A DNA stretch of 64,000 nt, taken from NCBI GenBank assembly GCA_004153385.1, contig SDAL01000002.1:522291-586290 (forward strand). Reading direction: 5' to 3'. Below, piece by piece: positions 28,221 to 37,323 of the stretch. Below the pieces are notes generated by a model. It had not been told where the DNA came from and did not search any database. It saw only the letters and a list, made by a program, of their open reading frames with translations. The first letter of the stretch is position 1, and every line of letters starts with the position of its first letter. Source of the stretch: Paracoccaceae bacterium (GTDB lineage Bacteria; Pseudomonadota; Alphaproteobacteria; Rhodobacterales; Rhodobacteraceae). The position numbers and the translations under genes were made by a program.

Positions 28221-29378
28221 CTAAAAAACCAGAGGCCTCTCACCATCTTCGTCGTTATTAGAACTTACGGTAACGCGATTTCGACCTGCTGCCTTTGCGT
28301 CGTAAAGCCCGATATCTGCCTCACGCAACCTGCTGCTTATGTCCGCGACTACCGTATTTTTCCAATAGGAAACTCCAATACTTGCGGTGATAGGTATAGT
28401 TTCATTGCCGTATCGAACAAGTTGTCTTTCAATACCTGCCCTGTAGGCCTCCGCGCGACTGAAGGGGGTGACATGATACATGTTTGAGGAAAAAACGGCG
28501 AACTCTTCTCCTCCCAAGCGGCAAACCAATTCATCAGCAGTGGAGGTTTTTCTTAAAACATCGGCAACACGCTTCAAAACCATGTCTCCGGCATCATGCC
28601 CAAAGGTGTCATTCACTTTTTTGAAGTGATCGATGTCAATAATCATCACCACGCCGTTCCGGATAGGGGACCGTTCCTGAATGCTATCAAGAAAAGAGCG
28701 ACGATTGGCCAAGCCGGTCAAACTGTCCGTGCCTGCAGTTTTACGCCAGTAATTTTCTGTACGGATGTAGTGTCTTTCACGGTCTATGATGGACCCCATC
28801 ACGAGAGAACCGAGCACACAGCTTACAGTTAGGACAGGCACAATTGTCGCAAAGAGTTCTATTGCAACCTGCATAGGCAGCAAAAATAGGGTGAGGGTAT
28901 GAAGCGAAAGTAGAGCCCCCAAGCCGATCAAGTGTAATTTTGTCGTGCTGTTTCTACCATATAAATATCGACGCCAGACTAAACCTAATGCCGCACTAGC
29001 TGCAATTCCTGTAGCCCCGGCGATTGCGCCCACCCCTCCTACATACAGTCGAAATAAACCAACAAATAGGGTGGAAACGATGGCTGCGGGAAAACCTCCA
29101 AATGCTGATGCTAAGCCCACAATTACGGCTCGAGGGTCCAAAATAATTCCCTCGCTTAGTACAAGAGGGTTCAGCATCGCAAAGATTGCCATAATGCTGA
29201 ATGTTACGCCAACGGCTAGAGACTCGAAGGCTCGGCTTTTCCCTCTGCGGTGAATAACGCCGTACGCTATCCCTGACATGCTCATCAAGCCTAAGCCATA
29301 CATGAATTCTACCATAAGCTCAGTCAATTGCTTGTCTTTCCCGACACTTTGATCGATCCACCGAAATCCCATTTCCAA
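28221..29378 (-). CDS. Membrane diguanylate cyclase (5TM-LYT sensor plus GGDEF)
   Basis: The 385-residue protein has about six hydrophobic segments within residues 25-195 resembling the 5TMR-LYT sensor (GLASAFGGFPAAIVSTLFVG, YVGGVGAIAGATG), then a GGDEF domain starting at DSLTGLANRR (residue 218) with the active loop GGEEF at 289-293. It should make cyclic di-GMP. The inhibitory I-site RxxD is missing: the corresponding residues are TADE, so product inhibition is not expected. Codon use and AT-content differ from the flanking chromosome. It has no obvious partner gene. Confidence 0.9.
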   Translation of the reverse strand: MEMGFRWIDQSVGKDKQLTELMVEFMYGLGLMSMSGIAYGVIHRRGKSRAFESLAVGVTFSIMAIFAMLNPLVLSEGIILDPRAVIVGLASAFGGFPAAIVSTLFVGLFRLYVGGVGAIAGATGIAASAALGLVWRRYLYGRNSTTKLHLIGLGALLSLHTLTLFLLPMQVAIELFATIVPVLTVSCVLGSLVMGSIIDRERHYIRTENYWRKTAGTDSLTGLANRRSFLDSIQERSPIRNGVVMIIDIDHFKKVNDTFGHDAGDMVLKRVADVLRKTSTADELVCRLGGEEFAVFSSNMYHVTPFSRAEAYRAGIERQLVRYGNETIPITASIGVSYWKNTVVADISSRLREADIGLYDAKAAGRNRVTVSSNNDEDGERPLVF

Positions 29379-29967
29379 TAACGAGTGAGCAAAGCTGTCA
29401 CTGTTTCTCGAGGCCGTTCGTTGAAGGAATATGGACCATAGTCCTATTTGCGAGATCTTGGATGAGGAGTTGGTTTTGCGTCCTTGTGAGCGCGCCTTGC
29501 CACTTAAATTGTTCGTGTTAAAACAATATATGAAGCTTCCCGCCTCACGTCACGAATGAATCTCGAAGATTCGATAAAATGTTGACCAGAAATCAAAATT
29601 AGCGCCGAGCATGCACATTTGTGAGGAGCGACTGGCTAGCTCTTAGGTGATGGCCACTCGAGACAGTCAGGCGTCACACCGCTGCAGCTAGCATGACTAC
29701 TTCGCGAAGACGGTCCACAGGTGTCGTCCCGGACCACATTTCATCATAGGTTTGCTGCGAATGCAGGATAGGCGATGCGCCAGTAAGTACTGTGCCTTTG
29801 GCGACAAGGCACGGCTGAAAAACTTCGCCCCGGGCATGTACCAGCAAGCTGACAGGGACGCATCGGGGCATTCAGATTTGGATATGGACCAGCGGCGTCA
29901 TGCAATCCATGCACATCTGGCCTGCCTGACACAGACGATGCGAGGCTGCTGTCGTGCGCGATAGGTT
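29379..29967. other. Gene-free island stretch
   Basis: About 590 bases with no recognisable gene. A short frame on the minus strand (29674-29871) has no known motif. The first half is AT-rich. Confidence 0.5.
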
Positions 29968-31151
29968 TCAGTTGGCGACGACGCTGGCCCTCTCCGGGGC
30001 ATAGCGAAACTTGGTAATCGTGGCGTCCTTGATCTTCTGAACCGCCTCGTCGATGACGAACAGCGGCACCAAGAACCACTCTCGGGGCGTTACCGGACGA
30101 CCAAACCGATCCGGAATTTCGATGTCGAGCTGTGCAGTCCCGAAAATCCGGTGGATCAGGTTTTCAAGTCGGGTCTGGTTGATGGTGTAGAGCTCATAGG
30201 TCGCCACGACCTTGACCGGCGCCATGAGGAAGGTCGGTTGAAGATGCGCACCGGCAATCCTCTTCTCGACACCCAATGTGGTCACGCCAATCTTGTGCAC
30301 GAGGTCCCGGTTCTCGGACACCATTGGATGATCTGACTTGCTGCGCAGGACATAGATCGTACCGGTGGTGCTATCGCCCTCTTCGGGTGCGTCCGCGAAC
30401 AACGGCCCCGCGACGGGTTCGGTGATCCTCCGACCGGTTGCGTCCTTGTTCAAAGCCCGCTGAAGCGAACGCATCAGCATTCTGCTTTCCGTTCCGTTGT
30501 CGAAAATCACGCGCAGACGAGCATCTGTCCGACCTTGATCGGTAAGCGTCTCCTCGCCCATCTCCGCGACATAGGCCTTTTGCCCCGCCACGATGAAGAA
30601 GCGCCCCTTCTGGATCTCGGCCTTCAGCTCGAAGGGGCGTGTTTCGCGCTGCCCGGCTCCAGCTCACGCTGAACCTTCTCGAACAGCGGTTGGAAGGTCT
30701 CGAAATCCTCACACCGCTGACGGTTCGCGATGTCCTCCGCCTCCTTGCGTTCGGTGTTCGAACGGACATGCTTCAGCTCGGTGATAGGGGAGGCCTCGAC
30801 CTCGACGCCAAGCGCGGCAAGCAACGCATCGTCATCCAGATCGTCGGCAACGGGTGTCACCTCGGCTCCGGACAGCAGGCCATCCGCGTCCAGATCGGCA
30901 AGAAGATCAGCGGATTCCGGCAGCTCCCGCAGCCGTTGAAGGCGCACAGCATAAAGCCGTTGAGACATATCGCCGTCCTCGGAAGGCTGCGGCAGGCGTC
31001 CATGCCCGGCGACGATTTTCCGGATGTCTTCGACGCCCGCGATGATCCGTTCCTCGCGGGGCGTCCGCGTGACCTGCTTTTTCTTCTCGACCTCGATGCC
31101 CTGCATCAAAGGGGGCCTCTGCGAGGTCGGAAATGGCCTGCTTGATTTCAA
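29968..31151 (-). pseudogene. GIY-YIG nuclease-family protein, frameshifted
   Basis: Two adjacent frames make one protein. The upstream part (to about 30655) contains TRTPREERIIAGVEDI, RLYAVRLQRLRELPES and DDDALLAALGVE; the downstream part (29968 to about 30655) contains GTIYVLRSKSDHP, HKIGVTTLGVEKRI, ELYTINQTRLENLIHRIF and REWFLVPLFVIDEAV, the GIY-YIG/T5orf172-like domain. Continuity is clear because the region around 30600-30655 in the second frame reads RETRPFELKAEIQKGRFFI up to the next part. A frameshift near 30650 (two extra or one missing base) breaks it. Upstream it is joined to a DNA methyltransferase start. Confidence 0.75.
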
Positions 31152-31161
31152 CGGGGTTCAT
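31096..31161 (-). pseudogene. Remnant of a DNA methyltransferase N-terminus
   Basis: From ATG 31161 the first 20 residues read MNPVEIKQAISDLAEAPFDA, the usual beginning of class I SAM-dependent (MmeI-like) DNA methyltransferases as I recall that family. After that the sequence passes directly into the GIY-YIG protein N-terminal region, implying a large internal deletion. Its ATG overlaps the higA remnant stop (ATGA). Confidence 0.45.
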
Positions 31162-31436
31162 GGGGTCTGGCTCGTACATGGCTGGACTTTGATCTCATGG
31201 GCACGCGCCATCAACGTCTCCAGCTCGTGGTTCATTTGTCGTTCCATCCAAGCGCGGGCGGAGGTCCCGAACGTCTTCTCAAGGCGCAGTGCCATCTCCG
31301 GCGAAATGCCGGATCACCCGTTCAGAAGGTTGCTCAGGGTCTGTTGATTGCATCCGGGCACCTGTGCGGCATCGGTCACGGACAGGCCGTTGGGATCAAG
31401 ACATTCTTGGCGAACAAGGACACCCGGAGGGGTCAC
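31158..31436 (-). pseudogene. HigA-type antitoxin with in-frame stop
   Basis: Reading from GTG 31436 (AGGAGCTGAC upstream), the protein follows HigA: TPPGVLVRQECLDPNGLSV, QQTLSNLLNG, then a TGA at 31314-31316, then in the same frame SGISPEMALRLEKTFGTSARAWMERQM. A single base change (for example CGA to TGA) explains the stop. No convincing HigB toxin gene precedes it. The 3' end overlaps the methyltransferase start by four bases, so this was a higA-methyltransferase operon. Confidence 0.7.
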
Positions 31437-32215
31437 GTCAGCTCCTGCTAATGGGTCGACGGTAGGGTGACAAATGACGGTTATCAATCGAGATGGTCCC
31501 ATCTAAATTCTAGCTGATACTGTCCGTGTACGATCGCAGCACCGGCATGGCCGTTTATTGGACACGTGGCTATCGGGAGAGCGGCAACTAGGCGATTGTG
31601 CCGGACCGGCCCGCCAGCGCGATCATATCGGCTTACTGAAATCCGTGGGCGAGCAGTGCCCGTTGTCGAAGTCTTGGCTTTAAGAACAAGCCCCCCCTCA
31701 CGGTATGGAGCTCGACTTCTCAACCGGTCGCCTGGAGGGGGAGGAACTTAAATGTCTGGGGCGGGGCGATGTCAATGATAGTGTGCCACAAAGCCCGTTA
31801 CGCTGCATCGCGCATACTGCTCCAATTGAGCTGCACATTCCCGATGGAGCCACCAGCCCGTCATCATGACAGAGCCAAAAAAAACCAGCTTTCGGCGGAC
31901 CAAAGTCAAATGCAGCACTCCGACGCATGGCATCCGCTTCGTCGACTGGTGGTTTTCCGGCATGCAGCACCGTGTGGTTTCGGCGCAGTTCATAAGGTTG
32001 GGCGCCGACAGGAAGGGCAAAAACCAGAAGTTCGCGGCGCTTGGAAACTCAAATGGACTGCACAACGTATGCGGCCGTTCAAGGAGGCGCTCAGGAATCC
32101 TGCGGTAGGCGATAGCGGCAAACGGCAGGTTCGAGCCCTTCCATGACGTCTGGCACAAATCTCCAATGGAAGTGCAACTGATGACACTATGGCGATGACT
32201 ATTGGCCTCACGAGA
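31437..32215. other. Gene-free island stretch of about 780 bases
   Basis: Several short frames exist on both strands but none has a motif, a good ribosome site or consistent coding bias. This is probably decayed sequence. Confidence 0.5.
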
Positions 32216-34009
32216 TTATCCGGTGACGGATCCGCGCTCGGGAAATGGTCTGGAGGCATCCTTGGCGAGGGGATCCGCGCGATCGGCCATTCCGGTGACA
32301 TCCGGCGCCAAGGCCTCCATCGCCTCGTGGTGAGACAGGAACACCCTCCCCGTCAGGGCTTCCAAGAAGGAGGCTCTGGCCAGGCGATCCATCACCGGGC
32401 CCTTCACCTCAGAGAGATTCAGGTCGACGCCTTGGTCGGCGAGGCGTTGGGTCACCAGTTCCAGACTCTCCAGGGCGCTTGCGTCGACATGGTTCACCGC
32501 GGCGCAGTTCAGCACGAGATGCCGCAGGCCGGGCCGGTCCGCCACCGACCGCTGGATCACGTCCTCGACGGCACGCGCGTTGCCGAACCAGAGGCTCTCG
32601 TCGATCCTCAGCGACAGGACGTCCTGCGCCCGCAGCACGTCGTGGCGCAGAGTGTTTCGATAGTGCCGGGTGCCGGGCACCTGACCGATCTCGGCGATAT
32701 GGGGCCGCGAACTGCGCCACAGATGCAAAAGCAGCGAGAGCGCGACGCCGGTGATGATGCCGGCCTCCACCCCCGCGGTCAGTGTGAGGACGATCGTGCC
32801 GGCCATCGCCGCGAAGTCGAACCGCGAGTAGCGCCATGTGCGGCGCAACGCGCCCAGATCGACAAGGCTCAGGACGGCGACGATGATTGTTGCCGCCAGG
32901 ACCGAGAGTGGCAGATGAAAGATGAGCGGCGTGAGAAAAAGCGACACGAGCGCGATGCCGACAGCCGTATAGGCACCGGCGGCCGGTGTCTCGGCGCCGG
33001 CATCGAAATTGACGACCGAGCGGGCGAAGCCGCCAGTGACGGGATAACCGCCCGAGAACGCCGCCGCGAGGTTGGACATGCCGAGGCCGATCATCTCCTG
33101 ATCCGGGCGGATCGACTGCCGCCGTTTGGCCGCGAGTGTCTGGGCGATCGAGACGGACTCGGCAAATCCGATGATCGAAATGAGGAAGGCCGCCGGCAGG
33201 AGCGTGCCCCAGAGCGCGGCATCGAACGCCGGGACCGCAAACGGCGGGAGCCCCTGCGGCACGTCGCCCACCACGGCCACGCCCCGTGCCTCTAGGTCAA
33301 ACCCGACAACCGCCATGATCGCCACGGCAACCGCGAGCACGGGACCCGTGCGGGCCAGCAGGGTCGCCGCCCTCGCGCCCAGCCCGATGCGTTGGAGCGT
33401 CGGCTTCAGCTTTGACCGCGACCAGAAGAGAAAAACGGTCGCAGCGCTGGCGATCACAAGCGTCGGAAGGTTCGTATCCGGCAGGGCCGGAAGCAGCGCT
33501 GTTCCCAATTCGACCAGCGTGTGGCCGCCGGCCTCGACCCCGAGAATATGTTTCAATTGGCTGGCGGCGATCAACACGCCGGAGGCGGTGATGAAGCCGG
33601 AAATGACCGGGTGGGACAGCAGGTTCGCCACGAACCCCAAGCGAAAGATCCCCATGGCGAAAAGGATCAGCCCGGAGAGGAAGGCCAGGGTGATCGCGGC
33701 GGTAAGGTATTGCGCGCTTCCGGGCGGCGCGACGGCGCCGGCGGCGGTCGCGGTCAGGAGCGAGACCACAGCCACCGGGCCGACGGCGAGGGTGCGGCTG
33801 GTCCCGAAGATTGCATAAGCGATCAGCGGCAGGATCGAGGCATAGAGCCCGACGACGGGCGGCAGGCCGGCCAGCATCGCATAGGCCAGCGATTGCGGGA
33901 TCAGCATGATCGTCACGATCAAGGCCGCCATCCCGTCGCTCAGCAGTGCCTGCCGGTCGTAGCGGCGCCCCCAGTCGAGGACCGGAAGATATCCAGCCAG
34001 CCTTTCCAT
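32216..34009 (-). CDS. SulP-family anion transporter with STAS domain
   Basis: The 597-residue protein opens with the SulP motif DGMAALIVTIMLIPQSLAYA region (read around PQSLAYAMLAGLPPVVGLYAS), has about 10-12 hydrophobic segments, the GGYPVTGGFARSVVN motif, and a C-terminal STAS domain (LVLNCAAVNHVDASALESLE). SulP proteins carry sulfate, bicarbonate or other anions. The ATG lies two bases after the rhodanese stop, so it is the last gene of the persulfide operon; this context favours sulfate or another sulfur oxyanion as substrate (inference). Confidence 0.88.
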   Translation of the reverse strand: MERLAGYLPVLDWGRRYDRQALLSDGMAALIVTIMLIPQSLAYAMLAGLPPVVGLYASILPLIAYAIFGTSRTLAVGPVAVVSLLTATAAGAVAPPGSAQYLTAAITLAFLSGLILFAMGIFRLGFVANLLSHPVISGFITASGVLIAASQLKHILGVEAGGHTLVELGTALLPALPDTNLPTLVIASAATVFLFWSRSKLKPTLQRIGLGARAATLLARTGPVLAVAVAIMAVVGFDLEARGVAVVGDVPQGLPPFAVPAFDAALWGTLLPAAFLISIIGFAESVSIAQTLAAKRRQSIRPDQEMIGLGMSNLAAAFSGGYPVTGGFARSVVNFDAGAETPAAGAYTAVGIALVSLFLTPLIFHLPLSVLAATIIVAVLSLVDLGALRRTWRYSRFDFAAMAGTIVLTLTAGVEAGIITGVALSLLLHLWRSSRPHIAEIGQVPGTRHYRNTLRHDVLRAQDVLSLRIDESLWFGNARAVEDVIQRSVADRPGLRHLVLNCAAVNHVDASALESLELVTQRLADQGVDLNLSEVKGPVMDRLARASFLEALTGRVFLSHHEAMEALAPDVTGMADRADPLAKDASRPFPERGSVTG

Positions 34010-34011
34010 GA

Positions 34012-34395
34012 TCAGTTCTCGACCGGAAGGCCGGCAGATTTCCACCCGCCGAGTCCGCCTTCGATGAGATCGGCCTTGTAGCCCATCGTCTGCAACGTGT
34101 CCGCCGCCAGCGCAGCACGGCCTCCCGAGGCACAAAGAACATGGACACGTCCTGCGCCCCGCGTGTCGACAAGTCGCGCCTCGGCGGTCTGTGCTGTCGC
34201 ATCCGCCCGCGTCTCGAGGATGCCACGCGGGATATGCAGCGCGCCCGCGACGCGACCGTCTTTCTCAAGCTCGGCGGGTTCGCGCACATCAAGGATCAGA
34301 TCTCCCTTTCGCACTGCGGTCTCTGCCTCTTGCGGAGAGACGGCGGCCACGCGACTGCGGGCATCGGCGACGAGATCCTTCATGGTCATGGTCAT
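34012..34395 (-). CDS. Rhodanese-like sulfurtransferase
   Basis: The 127-residue single-domain rhodanese has the substrate loop with catalytic Cys88 in VLCASGGRA and the DVREPAELEKDGRVAGALHIP CH2A motif (read in two parts). The start has AAGGAG seven bases upstream. It probably handles sulfane sulfur transfer between glutathione persulfide, thiosulfate and sulfite, working with the MBL dioxygenase encoded 12 bases upstream. Confidence 0.9.
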   Translation of the reverse strand: MTMTMKDLVADARSRVAAVSPQEAETAVRKGDLILDVREPAELEKDGRVAGALHIPRGILETRADATAQTAEARLVDTRGAGRVHVLCASGGRAALAADTLQTMGYKADLIEGGLGGWKSAGLPVEN

Positions 34396-34407
34396 CTGTT
34401 TTCTCCT

Positions 34408-35325
34408 TCAGAAGCGGTTGACGGGCAGTTTCAGGTAGGCGTGGCCATCCTCCTCGACCGGTGGCAGGCGGCCACCGCGCAAGTTGATCTGGAGTGCGGC
34501 CAGAATGCGATCGGGCAGTGGCAGTGTCGCATCCCGCTCATCGCGGCGCTTGATCCAGTCCTTTCGGCTCGTGCCGTCCTTCACGTGCCGGTTGCGGGCT
34601 TTGTGCGCGGCCACAGTGGCCTCCCACATCGGCTCGTCGCGCCCCTCGGCCCCGTAATCGTGGCCCACGAAAAGGCGGGTGTCGACAGGCAGCGCGAGGA
34701 TGGCTTGGATCGAGTCCCACAGCTGTTCGGTATCCCCGCCGGGGAAGTCGGCGCGCGACGTGCCGACATCGGGCTGCATCAGCGTGTCGTGGGTGAAGGC
34801 GGCATCGCCGCAGACATAGGTGATCGAGCCAAGCGTGTGGCCCGGTGAGAGCATCACCCGCATCTCGAGTTCACCGAGTCGAAAGGTCTCGCCTTCCGCC
34901 AGGAGCCGGTCGAAGTCCCGCGCGGGGGCGAAGGCGTCGGGCAGGTTGTAGATCTCCGCCCAGAGAGCCGCGATCTCGTGGACCTTGTCGCCGATCGCGT
35001 TCGGCGCACCGGTTCGCTCCTTCAGATGTGCCGAGGCCATGACGTGGTCGGCATGGGGATGGGTATCAAGCACCCAGTCCACTGTCAGGCCGTTCTCCCG
35101 CACAAGGTCCAGCACCTGATCCATGCTTTCGGTCGAGAAGCGGTACTGCTGCGGGTCGAAGTTCCAGGCAACATCAATGAGCGCGGCCTTCTTCGTGGCC
35201 GGGTCGGCGCAGATATACTGGATCGAGCCGGTGTCGGGCTCGTAGATGCCCCAGACGTCGGGGCTTGCGGCCCCACGAGAGGCCGAGTGTCGCACGATCC
35301 GCTGGTGCAGCTTGGAGGTGCTCAT
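34408..35325 (-). CDS. MBL-fold persulfide dioxygenase-like hydrolase (Blh type)
   Basis: The 305-residue protein has the metallo-beta-lactamase motif THPHADH at residues 88-94 and further ligands in SPGHTLGS, THDTLMQPDVGTSRADFPGG and FVGHDYG. The DVGTSRADFPGG segment and the YRFSTESMDQ region fit the ETHE1/Blh group, which oxidises glutathione persulfide to sulfite with an iron centre. The start at 35325 overlaps the upstream YeeE/YedE stop by ATGA. Its operon matches the BigR operon of Xylella and Agrobacterium. Confidence 0.88.
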   Translation of the reverse strand: MSTSKLHQRIVRHSASRGAASPDVWGIYEPDTGSIQYICADPATKKAALIDVAWNFDPQQYRFSTESMDQVLDLVRENGLTVDWVLDTHPHADHVMASAHLKERTGAPNAIGDKVHEIAALWAEIYNLPDAFAPARDFDRLLAEGETFRLGELEMRVMLSPGHTLGSITYVCGDAAFTHDTLMQPDVGTSRADFPGGDTEQLWDSIQAILALPVDTRLFVGHDYGAEGRDEPMWEATVAAHKARNRHVKDGTSRKDWIKRRDERDATLPLPDRILAALQINLRGGRLPPVEEDGHAYLKLPVNRF

Positions 35326-35762
35326 TGAGTTGCTCCTTTCGTAGAGAAGATGTTGAGAGACTTGGCGCGCGCGCCGCACCAGAGCCCGCCCAGCATGGCC
35401 GGCACAAAGACGAGCGTGCCGGGGGCGAGGAGCGGCAGGGCCGTCCAGGCGGGGCCGGGGCAAAAGCCGCCGATCCCCCACCCGGTGCCGAAGAGCGCCG
35501 CCCCGAGGATCAGTGGCCGGTCGATAAGGGTGCTCGTGGGAACGTCGAAGGTCGTATCCAGCACGGGAGCCTTCTGCCGCCACACAAGACGGTAACCGAT
35601 GAAGGCGGTCACGGTTGCCCCACCCATGACGAAGGCGAGGCTCGGATCCCATGTCCCGGCCAGATCGAGGAAGTTCAGAACCTTTGCCGGATCGGACATG
35701 CCCGAGATGATGAGGCCCAGCCCGAAGACGAGGCCGCTGAGAAACCCGAGTGCTACACGCAT
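35322..35762 (-). CDS. YeeE/YedE (DUF6691-type) sulfur transport membrane protein, second unit
   Basis: The 146-residue protein has about four membrane segments and the motifs GLIISGMSDPAKVLNFLD and GTGWGIGGFCPGPAWTAL, whose Cys is characteristic of the second half of YeeE-type thiosulfate/sulfur transporters. It overlaps its partner by TGATG and the MBL gene by ATGA, so the operon is tightly coupled. The pair resembles PmpA/PmpB. Confidence 0.88.
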   Translation of the reverse strand: MRVALGFLSGLVFGLGLIISGMSDPAKVLNFLDLAGTWDPSLAFVMGGATVTAFIGYRLVWRQKAPVLDTTFDVPTSTLIDRPLILGAALFGTGWGIGGFCPGPAWTALPLLAPGTLVFVPAMLGGLWCGARAKSLNIFSTKGATQ

Positions 35763-36220
35763 CACGCCCCCCCCAGTATGTGCCGCAGCACAAAGACCGT
35801 GACGAAGCCGGCGCTCATGAAGGTCACGACCGCCGCGAGCGAGCGCCGGGACAGCCGGGCGAGGCCACAAACGCCGTGCCCTGATGTGCAACCGGAACCG
35901 AGCGCCGTGCCAAAGCCCACGAGGAGCCCAGCGACGGCCATGCCGAAGAGGTTTGTGGAAACGGTCTGTGAAATAGGTCCGCCGACCAGCATGATTGCAA
36001 GAGGCGCGGCCATCAGGCCGAGTAGGAAGGCAAGCCGCCACTCCCTGTCGCCCCGTGTGCCAGGTGTCGGCAGGATGCTGCCCAGCAATCCCTTCGTGAT
36101 GCCAGAGATGCCTGCGATCTTTCCGAACAGACCCATCACCATCACGGCACTGATACCGATCAGGATCCCGCCGCAGAGCGAGGCCCACGGCGTGAAACCC
36201 GTTTGTAAATCAATCTCCAT
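35762..36220 (-). CDS. YeeE/YedE sulfur transport membrane protein, first unit
   Basis: The 152-residue protein has about four membrane segments, the GSGCTSGHGVCGLARLSRRS motif with two Cys typical of YeeE/YedE, and GGILIGISAVMVMGLFGKIAG near the N-terminus (given in part: SAVMVMGLFGKIAGISG). ATG 36220 has GGAG seven bases upstream. It is the first gene of the operon divergent from the ArsR-family regulator. Confidence 0.88.
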   Translation of the reverse strand: MEIDLQTGFTPWASLCGGILIGISAVMVMGLFGKIAGISGITKGLLGSILPTPGTRGDREWRLAFLLGLMAAPLAIMLVGGPISQTVSTNLFGMAVAGLLVGFGTALGSGCTSGHGVCGLARLSRRSLAAVVTFMSAGFVTVFVLRHILGGA

Positions 36221-36277
36221 TACGCATCTCCATTCTGCAGCCATGAGCTTGCATCAACCGGCCTTATCGTCTATATA

Positions 36278-36291
36278 TTAGATATGTCTAA
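36278..36291. promoter_or_regulatory. BigR/SqrR-type operator
   Basis: TTAGA-TATG-TCTAA in an AT-rich stretch (TATATATTAGATATGTCTAA) midway between the divergent operon and regulator starts. AT-rich TTAGA/TCTAA palindromes are the known binding type for BigR. Confidence 0.65.
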
Positions 36292-36310
36292 ATGAGTCAA
36301 GGCTAATATA

Positions 36311-36628
36311 ATGAAGCTGAATGAAAGTAAGCCCGTCGTCGCACTTCAGGAGCGGGCCGACTACGTCGCTGATCGATTAACGCTTGTCGCAAACGCAAAG
36401 CGGCTCCTGATTCTGTGCGAACTGGTGAAAGGCGAGCGGTCGGTCGGCTCCCTTCAGGAGGCTGTGGGGCTCAGCCAGTCGGCTTTGAGCCAGCACCTCG
36501 CCAAGCTGCGCGAAGCCGGCATGGTAGAGACCCGCCGGGAAAGCCAGACGATCTACTACCGGATCAGCGACCCAGACCTCGGGGTTCTGATGGCGGCGCT
36601 CTACGAGGCCTTCTGCAAGGACAACTGA
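36311..36628 (+). CDS. ArsR-family persulfide-sensing repressor (SqrR/BigR type)
   Basis: The 105-residue winged-helix protein contains the DNA-reading helix VGLSQSALSQHLAKLREAG. It has exactly two cysteines, C36 and C102. SqrR and BigR use two Cys 66 residues apart to form a tetrasulfide bond with reactive sulfur; the spacing here is also 66. It should repress the divergent yeeE/yedE-blh-rhodanese-sulP operon and itself until persulfide appears. Confidence 0.88.
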   Translation: MKLNESKPVVALQERADYVADRLTLVANAKRLLILCELVKGERSVGSLQEAVGLSQSALSQHLAKLREAGMVETRRESQTIYYRISDPDLGVLMAALYEAFCKDN

Positions 36629-36873
36629 CGCAGACCGATAGCCAAATACGGCGAAAGTCGGGAAAGTCCGCAGATGCGGACGTCTACGATCCCGAATGCT
36701 GCGCGTGACACCGATCTCCGGTAGGTGGCCTGTGACGGCAGCATCTGGAGACCGTACCCAAGGTCAGCAATGGGGCCGGGGAGCGACGCTGAGCGAGGGG
36801 GCGCCAAGCACGTGTCCCTGCGGCGCGGCGAAGGTCCGCAGGGAGTGCAAACTGGCCTTCTTCATTTTCGAAG

Positions 36874-37256
36874 TTAGTGATCAGCCACGACATTTCGCAG
36901 CCAGTCCAGCAGCGTCTGTGAGGCAGTCGTTATCCGTCGATCCTTAGGAACAGTCAGCCAATAGCTCCCGAGTGTCACGGTCGTTTCGACCGGACGTATC
37001 AGCCGACCTGAAAGAAGCTGACGTTCGAACATTGCCACCGGCAGCAGCGCGATGCCAAAACCCTCGGCAGCAACATCCGCCAGTCCGATCGAGCTGTCTA
37101 GAATCGGCCCGGTTAGGGGCGGACAGAGCTCTCCTGTCTGGGCGAACCAGGCGGGCCACTCATCGGCCCGGTAGCTGCGCAAAAGCGTGTGCCGACGGAT
37201 ATCTGCCAAGGTCTGGATGTCCAACCTCGGGGAACAGACCGGGGTCATCGGGGCGC
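36874..37256 (-). pseudogene. LysR-family regulator, C-terminal remnant cut by IS
   Basis: The last 120 or so residues fit the GcvA-like LysR effector domain (TLLRSYRADEWPAWFAQTG, DSSIGLADVAAEGFGIALLP, LTVPKDRRITTASQTLLDWL). The frame is interrupted by the left end of the IS element at 37257. The missing N-terminus is not found beyond the right IS end, so the insertion was followed by a deletion or a later rearrangement. Confidence 0.75.
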
Positions 37257-37323
37257 TGACCTGCCCCCCGCGGGATCTCTCAACGTAGTGTAGAGTCTGC
37301 GCCAACTCTGAAGGAGCAGACGA

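Noticed and set aside
29674..29871. 65-residue frame on the minus strand in the island
   Set aside because: No motif, no ribosome site and no coding support; reported only as part of a gene-free stretch.
31484..31723. Possible HigB toxin remnant upstream of higA
   Set aside because: The end GQYQLEFRW is faintly HigB-like, but nothing else matches, so it is not claimed.
32189..33295. Long plus-strand frame of 368 codons opposite SulP
   Set aside because: Shadow frame in GC-rich DNA; its sequence is low-complexity and charged, unlike a real protein.
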